From: Dipetalonema caudispina
Lineage: Eukaryota; Nematoda; Chromadorea; Rhabditida; Onchocercidae
Direction of reading: 5' to 3'
NCBI GenBank assembly: GCA_013365325.1
Contig: JABVXV010000034.1
Span: 248,001-312,000 of the forward strand
DNA: 64,000 nt
Program-made: the position numbers and the translations under genes
Shown: in pieces, positions 37,922 to 51,486 of the stretch
How positions within the stretch are numbered: position 1 is the stretch's first letter
How the letters are laid out: each line of letters opens with the position of its first letter
The notes under the pieces: generated by a model
Told to the model about the DNA's origin: nothing
Database searches by the model: none
Seen by the model: only the letters and a program-made list of their open reading frames with translations

Positions 37922-40900
37922 CTATTCGATTTTCTTCTGTAAAAATTTCTTCGGCCTCATATATGCATGGTAGAAATACCGTATGAAAAGTACAGCAAAT
38001 GATGAGTAAATTGCAAAACCAAGTGCAAGATTATCCATTGACTGTTGGCAAACCTATGAAATTTGTATAATTCGAATTTGCATTTAAAAAAAAAACACAC
38101 ACATACACATACATAGCTGTTAAAGTTTTGTTAAACAAAATATCTGTCGAGATGAATTACTGCTATTTGCCGGAATTTTTTTATACAACGATGATATATG
38201 ATTGCCGTACACGACATTAACCTGCCAAAAGAAACTTATATATATCAATTCACTTGTCGTATTTCATAGCATTTATTTGTTAATATATAGTAGTATTTTT
38301 TGTTTAAAAATTTCCAAACATAAATTTCGGCATATTTTGATATCATTTCTCTCTTATCACTCATATATCGTACCAAGATATCTTGGTCAACAATAGATTT
38401 TTCATTTTTGTTTTCCTTTCACTATCATTCAATATGTAAATCACGGTAATCTTTTTTTTTTGCGCTTAACTTCTTGGTGTATCCAAAGAAAAAGAATGTC
38501 AATGTCATCAGATTATTCTTTTTCTACTTAGAAGTCGTATAATTTGAAAGTATTAAGCTAGTTCAATCTAGTTTTAATATTTCGGTTTCGACGGTAGCTT
38601 CATCCGGTCCTAATGTATTCACTGAAATGTTTAATCTAATGGAGATTATTTAATTAGATCGGAAGGGATAAAATGAATAAGATACATTACAACTTACAGC
38701 ATTTTCGAGTTTTCGTTTTAGTGCTACCATGGAAATGAATATACCAATAAGCATTTGTGATGTTTGTAGTACAGTGACACACATTGAAAGTAATTTTGGT
38801 GGTCGAATACCCCATGCTGTGATAGAATAATATGCGTACATTATGGTATGTACAAAAAAATTCATCATAATGAACCAACGACCTGGAGCTGTTAATTCAA
38901 TTGCTGAAATTAAATTTATTATACATATCATAAAACCCTTGATGTTTATGTTATTATCTATATTTTGCTATGCCTTTTAATAATAAGATGGAAATTTGAT
39001 TTGAATAAAAAAATTTACCTTAGAATTAAATTGTTAGTATTACGATTTGCTACAAAAAGAAAAAAAAAAGAAGAAAAAACTTCGAATAATCCAAGGAGAC
39101 GAAAGTACTATACATTAAAATGTGTAGTAATTATAGCATAATTTCAGAAAATAAAAAATGAAGAGTAGAAATTTAGAAAATTTAAAAAAAGAAATCCTTA
39201 CCTGAATTCCAACTATAGATAAGAACTACAGCATGATGATACCAATGTAAGAATATTAATGGTTTTTTACGCATTAACAAAAAAATGGTATCGCCAAGTT
39301 CAACAACTTTTGATGCCGCAAATGCAAATGCCCAAACAGCGGCTGGTTGAAAAGGTGAAATGGAATAACAAACTGAATGTACAAATGGACGTGTGGTTAA
39401 AATACTGTAAAATTCTTCACCAAATCTGAAAATTTTCAAAAATTATCTCAAAGAAAAACAAAAAAAAAAAAAAAAGTTATTAATTTAAAATATTACTTCA
39501 ATTAATCGTCAACATTTTATCACTTTACATATTTTACTACACCATTTATCTTTTGTGATATTCATGATCAGTATGTTAAATAAATTGTGAAGAAAAATTT
39601 TTTTACTATCTTTAAAATGCACTAAATTAAGTAATTATGTTAATAACATTTTTTATTAAATAACAATAAACAAATTGTTTATGATACATATTCACGGAGC
39701 TGTTGGAAGATCATAAAAATGATTTTGTAGGACTATCAAAAAATTGTGAAATTACTTATTTATTTATTTCAAAAAAAAAATTGGTAGGATTTCTTTATCT
39801 TTTTGTTTTTACAAAGATATTTCTAATTATAAAAGTTTAAAAATTTGTGAAAATTTTCGTCTTTTCTTACCTAATTGTTGCAATAAGACTGAATATTGAA
39901 AGAGTTGCATTCCATAAGCATAACGGTAATCGAAGATTCCAAGCTTTTCGAGTTCGTTGATAATGTTGTAAACCGTGAATTAAACATACGTACGTAACGG
40001 CTATATATGCTGAGGTACTCCAATGCTGTAATTTCGAATAAATTAATTTTAATAAATTAAAAATTAGAATAAATAAATTAACTCTCTCAATTTGTAAACA
40101 GCGGAAAGAAAACTAAAAAATAAATATAGGAGGATTTTTTTCTTTCCTTTTTATCCCTTCATAAACAAATACAATTTCAAATTGAAAGTTTTTTTTTTTT
40201 CCACCGAATCCCTCCAACCTTTCTTTTAATTTTTTAATTTTGATGCAAAGCTTCTATTTTTATTCAGTCTCTTTTAATTTGAAAAAAAAAAAAATTTCCT
40301 TTTGATTTTGTCTTAATTGAGGAAGTCATCATCATACAATCTTAAAAGTAATTAAACTTCAACATGAACTTTTCCTTCTTTCTAATTTCCAACAAAAAAA
40401 AAAAAAAATCAAAATTATTTGCACGATAAGTAGTTTGATTTTTCGTCTTGTTAATTAATAACTAATTCTCTCACTCTCTCTCTCTCTCTTCCCCCTCTCT
40501 CTCTCTTTCTATCGTATGTTGTGTATCAAAGTATTATTGAAATTAGAAAGAAAATACAATAATTCTTATTTTCTACATCTAATTCTTTTTATAAATCTTA
40601 TCTTATCAAATATCTTTCAATTGAAAATTTCAGCTCAAAATTTTAGATCAGATTTGTAATTAATTGCCAATCTAAATTTACTACCCCTACATAATATCAT
40701 CTTTATTCTTTTTTTTTTTTGTTTTACTTTAAATTTCAAACTTTTTTTGGCATAGTCATCTTGAAATACTATTTATCAACTTTGAAAAGTAAAAATTGAA
40801 CTTTAACAATGATACTTTGATGTATTTCAAATGAAGTTTGAAATTTAAAATGAGGAAAAATTCAAGATAGAATGCATTAAAATTTGAGTATTTAATCATG

Positions 40901-42984
40901 ATCTGATAAGAACATCAAGCGCTTTCATAAATTCCATATTTTACATCAATTCTATGAATTTCTTATTTTTATATCTCAAAAATTTCTTAATCTCATAATA
41001 GCTTTTGCAAAATCGAAAAGATATCGTGAAAAAGTATAGAAACAAATAGGAGAGAGAGAGAGAGAGAGAAAGAGTGGGAAAAAAATGAATGAAATAATAA
41101 CAAAGGTATTGAATTGCTCTTTGACCCGGAAAATGAGATAGAGCTGATAAATTAAATGTCAATTAAAATATCTTCCCTTTCATCATATTAATATTAATAA
41201 CATTTCATGCATATAAACTAAGCAATTAAATGTGATCTATTTATAGAACATATAATTTCTATCCTTATATCCTTTATTATTCAAATAATGATAACATTGA
41301 TAATGATGATAATTGTATTAATAATAATGATAGACAAATATCAACGATTCGTATAGATAATATCAATTTAAAATGTTATTTTTCACTCGTGTTTATCATT
41401 AATCTCACCTTTTTTTTCTATTCAATATGAAACTATGATAGATGATTGTATAGATATTAATAAGCTTAAATATATTATAGATATGTATACTTTCAATGCA
41501 GTATTTTCAACATTATGTTAGTTTTGTTGATTGATAGGCGTTCAAAGCATTTTTAACTATAGGTCACAAACTTTTTTTCACAAATGAATGGATAAATATT
41601 TGGAAAATTTATAAACAAATGAAATATTAATGATCCTATAGTATTATGAAAATTTTTTTCATTTAATTAAAAACATACAGACACACATATATATCTATAC
41701 ATATATTATCCATATATATTCAATATTATACATTAATAAAATTATGTTAGCTTACTAATATGACTTCCTGTTTTCTATTTTTTTTTTTTTTTTTTTTAAA
41801 TAGCAATTAATTTTTCAATTATTGAGAAGTCTAATTCTTTTTGATGATATAAGAAAATAAAATAAAAAAGAAAAACTTATTGAATGCAACAGAAATATTT
41901 AATAATATTTAGGCGATAACTGATGATACCATTTTTTTTTTATTAAACGATAATTGATAATTTTTCACGAAACTTTACTAATTTTAAGTCTCTTTGTTCG
42001 TAAATTTTTATTAGGAAATTAAATATCTAAAACATCCATATTGGAGAGAACAAAGTTAAAAAGTTTTAATTAGTGCCTAAATTTAAATACTTTATAAATA
42101 TATTAGCTGAAATTAATGTGTAAAAATAACTGAGCTCACATTTATCAAACTTCAAATTTGTGGAAAGATCACAATGATTTAGTGGGATTCATGTAGATAT
42201 GAGATTTGTGAGAATATCACAATGATCGGTTACATTATTGATTAAATTTTAAATTTCTTTCTAAACATTTTTTCGAGTTATTTTACTATGCAAAAATAGT
42301 TTGAAAGAATGAATGGATGATGGTGAATTCCAAAATAAATCAAATTTATTGTCTTCAAACTCAGACGGAAAGGTAATAAGATGAAACTTAATCGAAATGA
42401 AAAGGTCAATCTTTTATTAAGAAATTTGAGATTTAAAAAGAACGGTTAATGGAAACATTTGTAAAATAACGAATCGCTTAAAAGATCAGAAAAAAAAAGT
42501 GAATTCATCATTTATATGAAGATATTGAAAAGTTTGTTTTGCTTTTGTGGATGAAAATAACGTAGTTGAGTTATAAAAAAAAGATTGAAAATATAAATTT
42601 AGGAAAAAAAAAAGGTTGAAAAGATTTCAAAATTTTATTTCTAACTAAACGAAAAAAAAACAAAAGGTGAAAATTGAAAGTTTGAAATTTTAAATTGTGT
42701 ATTGTATTTCAAAAGAAAAAAAAAATGATATATTACGATAGGAATATCTCGAAAGTTTACTAATTTATTTTTTTTTTTTTAATTCGAATAAATGATAGAA
42801 AAAGATACGAATTATTACAAACCTTATAAAAGAACATTTGCACCATTACAGGATTCCAGTATTTCATTTCCAAATTATAACTCCATGTATAATTATATGG
42901 TGCATAAAAAACTTGTCCAGCTGGTCCTCGCCATACTTCAAATTCCGGATAATTGAAATCCGAATAGAGTTGCCGTTTACCCAT
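37922..42984 (-). CDS. Very-long-chain fatty acid elongase, ELOVL6 type
   Basis: Five minus-strand exons: 42984-42823, 40025-39871, 39425-39202, 38903-38698, 38053-37922, giving 292 residues, normal for the family. All ELO signatures are present: KVVELGDT (K-x-x-E-x-x-D-T), the histidine box HWYHH, HTIMYAYY and TVLQTSQ (T-x-x-Q-x-x-Q). The protein shows about seven hydrophobic membrane segments, and the C-terminus KKIE fits the KKxx endoplasmic-reticulum retrieval motif. Family role: condensation of malonyl-CoA with an acyl-CoA in the ER. The W-YHH form and overall match to ELOVL6 suggest saturated or branched-chain substrates, as for C. elegans ELO-3/5/6; which one is unclear. The first intron is about 2.8 kb, much longer than the others. 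The start MGKRQLYSDF follows a GATCAG acceptor by 7 bases. Confidence 0.95.
40472..40510. repeat. CT-dinucleotide microsatellite
   Basis: Imperfect (CT)n with one CCCC interruption, inside the elongase first intron. A GA run at about 41051-41078 is complementary to it, 0.6 kb away, so the two could pair. Confidence 0.75.
41051..41078. repeat. GA-dinucleotide microsatellite
   Basis: (GA)n of about ten units in the elongase first intron, on the same strand as the CT repeat about 0.6 kb away and therefore complementary to it. Confidence 0.75.
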
Positions 42985-44245
42985 ATATATTCTGATCAAA
43001 AATAATGATCAAATAGCTAATTTTTTCTTTTTTCCCCCTTATCATAAACAACATCAATAATATCATTTAGTGCAGTATTTTTTTCACTCAGTTAATGGTG
43101 ATATGCAACGTACTATTTATAAACATAAATGTAATAAGACGATAAGTAAACTATAGTAATGAATAAAAAAAAATAAATAAATAAATAAAAGTTGAAATTT
43201 AAATCTGTCAGGGAAAAATAAAAAATCGAACGACTAAAAAATGCATTAGAATATTCGAATAATCAACTAATTACACAGTGCACAGTTTAATTAATTGATT
43301 AATAGCTTAAATTAAAATCATGATTATGTTAAAATGGATTAATTTATATTGTTAATTTTCATGTCCTTCATGTAATTCATCAATGTCAAATATGTAATTA
43401 TATTAAAATATAATAATTTTAATATATATATCCTAACATTACCATTTTTTGATCGAAATTTTGATAATATAATCATTGAAGTATTTAAATTATATGTAAA
43501 AGTAGGATAAACAAAATGAGCTATGTTAAAGTATTTATCTAAAATGATACATAATCTCTTTTCATTAAAATTCATTTCATTAAAATTCATTTCAGAGGAG
43601 AATGAATGCATGAAATGGAATAAAAAAAACTGAAATGAATGTTTATATCCCAAAATGTTTCTTTAACTAAATGTGAATATTTTTGGTAAAAAAAAAAAAA
43701 AAAAAATCCTTCGTTTTCAATTACATTCAATTAACAATCTTAAAGAAAAAAAAAACATTTTGCACAATTCAATGAGAAGTAAGTAAATAGCTTATCCAAT
43801 ATAGTGGAATTAATAATTACATGGTAAATTTTATTAAAATTTAAGAAAATGAATTTTTATTTTCTTTTTTTTTTTTAAAAAAAAAAAATAAAATTATATC
43901 AAAATGATTGTATATGTTTGTGGGGAATTTTTAAAATAAGATAATAAAAATAAAGAGAAAAAAGAAGATGAAAATAGTAAAATAAAACATATCATGAAAT
44001 GGATGATGAAATATAATTTCTTATGGAAATAATTAATTAAAGATTAATTATTATCATTCATCAACCAAGTATATTATATATGTACATATGTAATTAAACA
44101 AATCATCCACATACAAATTTTGTCAATATTGAATGAAAGAAAATCGTATTCATTTGAAGGATAATAAAGGAAGTAAATATTTTAATTTGACATGGATCTG
44201 TACGACCTACAATAAGACATAGTATCAAATAATCATCATTAAATT

Positions 44246-44510
44246 GCTTATTGTTACTACAATTGTTAACATCATCATTATATTTTATTATTATTATTCA
44301 TTTATTTATTATTATTATTACTAATATTCTAGCTTATTGTTACTACAATTGTTAACATCATCATTATATTTTATTATTATTATTCATTTATTTATTATTA
44401 TTATTACTAATATTCTAGCTTATTGTTACTACAATTGTTAACATCATCATTATATTTTATTATTATTATTATTTATTATTCATTTATTTATTTATTATTA
44501 TTATTATTAT
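44246..44510. repeat. Tandem array, period 86, three copies
   Basis: The unit beginning GCTTATTGTTACTACAATTG starts at 44246, 44332 and 44418, an exact 86-base period. Copies are almost identical, with expansion of an internal TTA run in the last one. This implies recent duplication. Confidence 0.9.
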
Positions 44511-44865
44511 TAATATCCTACAACTGTCTTTGAAGCATACTTGAAAATTCGTTCAAATTTTAGAAAATATTAACAAACAATTCGATGCATTTATTATTGT
44601 TAAGCATTAACATTATCACTATTAATTACTGTTATTACTAATAATTTGCATCATTTCTAAGTTCTAATTATTGTTTGAAAACAATTCCATACATTAATAT
44701 TGATCAGTTAAGATAAATAAATGGATAAGATTAACTTTTAAAATCTAACTCTTAGATTGAGTCATAGTGTGATTAAAAATTTCTAAATTCACTAATTAGA
44801 ACTTGAAATAGTTATGCAAAAGATAATATAAAATTGCTTTTTTTTTTCCATCTTTCATTTTTATT

Positions 44866-44867
<2 letters not shown>

Positions 44868-44904
<37 letters not shown>
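44868..44904. repeat. Poly-T tract, 37 bases
   Basis: Uninterrupted T run, the longest homopolymer in the window; length may be affected by sequencing. Confidence 0.85.
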
Positions 44905-46251
44905 CTTTCCCTCTTTAAAAATATCATTGATAAGGGAGGAACAAAATAATGGATAAAAAGAAGAAGACCTGTAAACATATCATTTTTTGATATTAAAAAA
45001 AAAAAAAAACAATTTGAGGGAAAAAGTGAAAATGGCACAATAGGAATTATTTATATTAATTAATTTTTCAAAATTATATCATTCAGTATGTCTTAAATTC
45101 TAATAAATTTGAAAAAATTTTCTTTCAAAATTCAAAATTCTTAGTATATTTCTTTGATCTACGCTTATATTTTTCGATATTTGTAAAAAATAAAAACGTA
45201 AAAATGCAGGGAATATTAGTTGTGCTAATCATAACGAACAATTTATAAATATTATTTAGTTAGCAAATATGAAATGGCGAAGAAATACGTAATAATTTTT
45301 CAAAAAAATCGTTTGGCAATTAAAAATTTGATGAATTGAAAATAAACAGCATCAATATTTACAAGTTCATAAACGACATCTGGATATTAAGCATCGTTTT
45401 AGCTAAATTAGATATTTTCACAATTTCCATACATATGTTTTAAAAAAATTTTCAAACTTTCCAATTTACTCATTAACCACGTGTTAGGAAAGGTAAAATT
45501 TATCATTTCCACGTATAAACAAAAAGAATTGGAAATATGTAAATGACGTAAATAAGGTTAAAACGTATAAAAATATATGTGTAATAACGTAATGCATACA
45601 CTCTAATAAATTATATATAACATTAAAAACTTTTTACTCAAATGCGTAATATACTTCTAAAAAAAAAAAAATGTATAGTACAAATTTTACATCAATTCTA
45701 ATTGATAAGAATTAAAATAGTACGTGAAACAAATTACGTATACAAATACACGTATCTCATACAATGAAATAATTTTTTCGTAAAATATTTGAAATTTTAT
45801 TGATAAGGAAAAAAGTAAGATTATATTTACAATGAATACTTTATACTAATTGCATTATATTTAATTATTTGCTTATTGTTAATTTTTATTGTATAATTCA
45901 AATAAACAATAAATGAAAAAAAAAAAAAAAAAAGTTGGTTTAATTTGTTAAATCGATAATTTTTTGAAGAAGATTTTCAAAGTTAAGCTTTAAAAAGACA
46001 AGCCACCCATTCTATCTTCTGCTTCTTCTTCTTCTTCTCTCCATCATCATCTACTTCTTCTTCATCTTCTTCAATCTCTCTCTTCACTTTCACTCTTTCA
46101 CCTCTCATCTATTCCTAAAAAAAAAAAAAAAAAAAAAACTAACGACAATAATAAATTGCGATACGTGTTGATTACATATATATATGTATATATCGTTCCT
46201 TTCTTGCAAGCTATTAAATTTTTCTATACCACACACATTGATGCTATAAAC

Positions 46252-46325
46252 TGACATACACACATACACACATACACACATACACATACATACATACACA
46301 TACATACATACATACATACATACAC
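46252..46325. repeat. ACAT/ACAC microsatellite
   Basis: A mixed (ACATAC)n and (ATAC)n array about 70 bases long, ending in a run of CATA units. It produces a spurious minus-strand frame rich in M, Y, V and C. Confidence 0.85.
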
Positions 46326-46520
46326 GTGAGGAAGAAAAGCATTTATGGCATAGTATATAAAATGATGTCTGATATATTTTTAGTAGGTCATTTCCGGATT
46401 ATTTTCTTCAACTATTAATAATGTTTACACTTCCTTTAACATTTAAAAAACAACAAATATATACCTATCTAAGTGATCCGTTATTCTTATCATTCAATGA
46501 TTTCCGGAAATTCATTGTAA

Positions 46521-46525
<5 letters not shown>

Positions 46526-46557
<32 letters not shown>
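46526..46557. repeat. Poly-A tract, 32 bases
   Basis: Uninterrupted A run within intergenic sequence. No sign of a retrocopy directly upstream was seen. Confidence 0.85.
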
Positions 46558-46558
<1 letters not shown>

Positions 46559-49500
46559 ATAATTTGAAATAGAAAATATCTGATGATAAAAATATATAAT
46601 TTGCAGTAAAAATAGTTAGATATTAGAAAATAAAATGTAATAGATGAAACATTTCTGATGGGGGAATGTTTTAGTTGATGATCCTATGATAATGGCTGAT
46701 GAAATGTTGAAGATTGAAATCTGAGATATGAGCAAACGAAGTGAAAAGTGCAGGAAACGGTTGATCTTAATCGAGAATTTTTATCGTAAAATGATGAAGG
46801 ATGAATGATGTCGTAGAAGTGAGCAATCGTTGTTGTCTCATTCTAAAAATGAATTTTGTTTGTTGAATTTGTTAAAGAAGAAAAGTTAATTTTTGAATGT
46901 GTGAGGACAGCATTAGCTTTCTTTTTCCTCTTCCTTTTTTTTTTTTTTTTTTGTCTTCTCTTCCTCTGATACTGCAATAGAAGCAATAGTAATAGCATAA
47001 TTAATGTTTGAGACAAAAAAAAAAGAAAAGGAGAAAGGCCTAATGTTGAAATATTTCTTAAGATCTTAAATGAAATTAGTAAATACATTCAATTTTACAA
47101 CAATTTTCAAAAGAAAAAAAAAAAAGAAGAAGTATATATGCTAAATTATGATAGCAAAGAATATTTTTAATCTTTTTTACTCTTCTTTTTTTTTTTTTTC
47201 AAAATAAATTTATTGACATAAAATTTGCAATAAAAATAATTTAAATTAACAATTATAGCACTGTTGGTAATTTGATCATATTGATCATAGCGATAACAAT
47301 AAAAATAAACAAAACAATAATGATGATAAGTATGATAATGATAAATGGGATGAGGGAAATTATCTTAATAATTCTCGAATAATCATTCAGAATTCATCTT
47401 TAAAAGGTGGATTGCTAATGGATTGATCCCATATTAGTGATAATTATGATCCTATTTTGTATATTATTTCTTTTATTGCATTTTTACTGAAAAATATTCG
47501 CTAAATTCTTGATCCTGCGATAATGCATTCAATCGATCAGATTATAAAGTTTCAAGTGCATTTTAATATAAAAAAGTGATAATAGTGGTATTAGTGACAT
47601 TAGTGATAGTGATAATTAACTGATAATAATATGATAGGAGGAAAATGAAGTCAAATATATCGTGAATTATTTAATTAATTAATTCAAATTACAAAGTGAA
47701 CTAAAAATTTACTTCAACGTTTCAAATTTAAAGTTTATAAAAGTAGTAGCACTAGTTTCAATGATCAAGAAATTTGTCGAATATTTTTGTTTTGCATCAA
47801 TAAATATCAATTTCATTGTAATTGCAAAATAACTCAACCAATACAATAAATGATTAAGGTAAAATAATGTGAATTAAAGCAATATTAGAGCTTAAATCTT
47901 TCCCAAAAAAAAAATTATAATCAATCATTAATTTACTATACGATTAAAACATTCTCCGGCTAATAGGCAAAATAAGGTAAAGCATAAAAGATCAATTCAT
48001 ATAGTTTCTATTTAGCTATTCAATTCCTCTCTTCATTAATTTCATTTCCAATACTCTTTACTTCATTAATTCTCAAATTGAAAAAAAAAAGAAAACAATA
48101 ACTGACAAGTTAGAATTATTGAGAAAAGAGAAAACAAAAAGCTAAACGGAATGATATATTTCTGATTTATGTGCAATTAAATGAATTGTTTGTTAGCAGA
48201 ATAAATAAATAAATAAATGAATGAATCAGATTATGTGACGATTTATTTAACATTTGTATATTTCATTACTCATCGGAAATGGTTTTATCTGCGATTGATA
48301 TAAATGTCTCGATGAGCATACTTTTCATTACTCTGAAATAATTAGAAATGGAATAGTTATAAATTATGATTAATGCATGGATGAAATTGAATGATTAACA
48401 CAAGAAACTTTAGTAGTATCAGATTGATTTAACATGTGAGATAAAGATATGATAATAAATTATTAAAGGGATATTTTTAGTAAAATAGGAAAATAATTAT
48501 CTAATCAGATCTAAGCTATTCCTTTAGCTTAATCACCATAATCTTAATTATCATCTATTTGATTATTTTCCCTTCAATACTTTCCATTAGGAAACATTTC
48601 TTATCATAGTTATCAAATAATTAATTATGCAACACAGTATCATTGAAGAAATTATGCAACAAATGTTAGCGAATATTTGCATATCATTCATGTTTATGCT
48701 AGCAAAATTTTGATAATAAAAGATGACATTTTTTTTTCCCAACAATCAATGACGATTTTATAGTTTTTAAACAATAAAATTGAAGTTTGAAAGGAATAAA
48801 AAGTGAAAATAAAATTGGAAATTTTTTAAAAGATTTTTATGGGGCAAAAATGCTCAATAAATAAATGTTGTTAAACATTTCGATTACAATTACACAAGCA
48901 GCAGTTTCGCTCCATGACAAGTAGCAAATAATATAAAAAAAAAACATGAATTGAAAAGAAGAAACTGTCGAGATTGAAAACCAAAAAAAGAAACTGTCTT
49001 TCAATTTAAAAAAAAAAAAAAAAAATTAGTAGCTCGTCAAACATACATGTACATAAAAATAATTGATATTTGTATGTTCAAATGAAATGATTTGTGTATT
49101 ATTTGTTCTGTGATCATCAACCAATCTGTGGTTTTTTTTTTTTTTTTTCTTTTCTTTTTTTTTTTTTTTTCTGGTGTTCTTTAATTAATTAGAAATGATT
49201 TTTTTTTTCTTTCTCTCTGTACTAACTGTTTCAGTTTCAATATTTCATTACTTGTTAATATTGTGAGGTATTTTTTGGTGTAATTGTAATGAATCTTTCA
49301 TATTTCTGACATTTTTAAATAAACGAAAGAAAGGTATGATTTTTATTTAATATCATTTCTTCTGTTTTTTAGCCGTGTTCCCTCCGAAATTTTAATTATT
49401 ATTTTATTTTAATTCCAATTAAGTTTCTCTTATTTGTAGGGAAAACAAAAAAAAAAAAAATATTAGTGATCAGTGTATGTAATCATTAAATGATTTTAAT

Positions 49501-49905
49501 TTAATTCATTCGATTTCAATCGATTTATCGACAAACATTGGTATTGTCTAAGGTTAAATAAATATATAACGCTTTTTTTTTGGTTTAATTAAAACTTTCC
49601 AAGATATATTCTGTCGCTTTTTTTAACTGTTCAATTTACAGAAAGAAAATGATGGATTTCCAGAACAAATACCGGAAGAAGATAGTTATTGTTGTACACT
49701 TTCTACAAACATAAACAACAAGGATTTATTTTATATGATACAGAAGTAATCGTCCCACTTGGGATTCAAATTTTCATTGCTTGAGATTTAAACGTGAGAT
49801 TCTTTTTAACGTGAGATTCGCACTCTGAGGGTTTTGCGGAGTTTTGGAGTTCCTAAATTTTGTTTTTGGTTGGTACATGGGTGGTTCATTTTGGAGATTT
49901 TCCGG

Positions 49906-51486
49906 ATGACAGGACAAAGAAGGCAATTCGGTACACGTTATTTGAATGATGAATCGGAAGTATTCAAATACAATGCATGGGATAATGTGGAATGGAACTT
50001 GGAACAGGAAGAAGAAGCACGTAATCAGATAGCTCTCCAAAAGGAATCACCTGTTGCATCACAGGAAGCTGAATTTTTGCTACGAAATCCTGCTGAACAG
50101 TGGGACACATTCTACCGGACACACCGGGGCAAGTTTTTTATGGATCGGAATTGGCTGTTAACCGAGTTTCCAGAATTGAATGTTGAATGTCGAGTAAGTT
50201 AATATTTCAAATTTATGTTAGTTACTAGTGAAAGGTGAGTAATAATTTTCGTAATGGTTTAACTGGTTTCTGTTATGGACGGAGGAGTACGTTGTGGAAC
50301 GTATATGAAATAAAAAGAAAATAGCATACATACTTGAAGTGACGTTTTTTCCTTTTTGGAATAAAATTTACATTAAAATATACTGGACATGACGAAGAAA
50401 TAACAAATAATTATAAAAAATGATCGCATATTGTCAGCTTCATTTTCTGAGAAGTAGGAAGTGATATAAACTTGTAGTGGTGCTAGAAAAGGTTCCTTAC
50501 TTTTGAGATTATGAAAGAAGGGAACTCTAAGAGCACTGACTTCACTTCTCAAGTTTTATCTTTCAGTTATTCCAGAGATCTATTCGTTTTGTTGTTACAG
50601 GAATCGGATGATCCACTTCATGTTCTGGATGTTGGATGTGGTGTTGGCAATGCCACGATACCGCTACTGCAAGCATCCGAACGGTCTAGAAAAATGTTTG
50701 TTTACGCTTGTGATTATTCACAGCAGGCGGTAGATATTCTGAAGCAGGACACGATACAGTGGTCCGACAGGTGTAAATCGTTTGTATGGGATATAACGGG
50801 ACAAGTAACAGAAGCTGTACCAGCGGGAACCCTTGACATACTGCTCTGTGTTTATGTACTTTCGGCAATTCCACCAGAAAAGCAGCAACAAGCAGTTGAG
50901 AACTTAACCAGGTATCTTCTATTGTATTGTATTAAGCGAAAGTAGCACTTATTTCCTTTTATGTAACATGTATTGTACGGAATTTAGGGATCACACGTTC
51001 GATATTTCTATCGGTTTAATCTTTTCACTGTGAAAAAGGCAAATTCCGTTTTGATCAAGTCTAATTGTCGTTTTGTATAAAACATCTAATACTATACTCA
51101 AGAATAAGTATGCGAAAGCTTTTCAAGGCCATTTATATTGTTCAGGATATTAACTTCGTCCAAAGACGAAAACATCGTAACTTGAAATTATTTCCAGTTT
51201 GCTGAAACCAGGTGGTATATTACTGTTGAAAGATTACGCACAGCTTGACATGACGCAATTGAGGTTCAAGAAGAATCGCTTAATAAATGAGAATTTTTAT
51301 CGTCGTGGTGATGGAACTCTGGTTTATTTTTTTAATCAGGATGAACTGGATAAGTTATTTACTGATGTTGGCTTGAAAAAAGAAACTAATGTTTTGGATC
51401 GGCGATTAATAGTAAATAGAGCTAAACGGGTGAAAATGTACCGCATGTGGGTACAGTGTAAATATGTGAAAAGTGCTTTGTTATGA
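49906..51486 (+). CDS. metl-2: METTL2-type tRNA N3-methylcytidine methyltransferase
   Basis: Three plus-strand exons: 49906-50193, 50601-50911, 51198-51486, giving 295 residues. The N-terminal block RRQFGTRYL...NAWDNVEW and [26 protein letters not shown] are diagnostic of the METTL2/METTL6/METTL8 group. The SAM-binding motif is [10 protein letters not shown] (about 106-115), followed by YACDYS, and by [13 protein letters not shown]...QLRFKK and [22 protein letters not shown] at the C-terminus. Family role: installs m3C at position 32 of certain tRNAs (Thr and Arg, together with partner proteins in some species) in the cytosol. The linker between the N-terminal block and the SAM domain is much shorter than in human METTL2. 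The ATG is the first in frame after an upstream stop-free but ATG-less stretch. A possible AATAAA is at 51968-51973. Confidence 0.95.

Larger units (their letters stand above)
40026..42822 (-). other. Long first intron of the elongase gene
   Basis: AT-rich, without exons I can support. It contains a CT-rich microsatellite (about 40472-40510), its GA counterpart (about 41051-41078) and several A/T runs. Such a long 5' intron may carry regulatory elements, but no specific motif is visible. Confidence 0.5.
42985..49905. other. Long AT-rich intergenic region between elongase and METTL2-like genes
   Basis: Nearly 7 kb without a supported gene, between divergent transcription units. Open frames here are products of homopolymers and microsatellites. 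It contains an 86-base tandem array, a T37 run, an A32 run, a CAnTA-type microsatellite and a CTT-rich tract (about 46015-46085). It should hold both promoters. A short upstream ORF (ATG about 49648) precedes the METTL2-like start. Confidence 0.6.

Noticed and set aside
44796..47088. Minus-strand frames rich in K, F, or M/Y/V/C
   Set aside because: Products of poly-T, microsatellite and CTT tracts; no real protein character.
49834..49905. Upstream extension of the METTL2-like frame
   Set aside because: The extension has no in-frame ATG; the family's conserved RRQFG block starts directly after the ATG at 49906.
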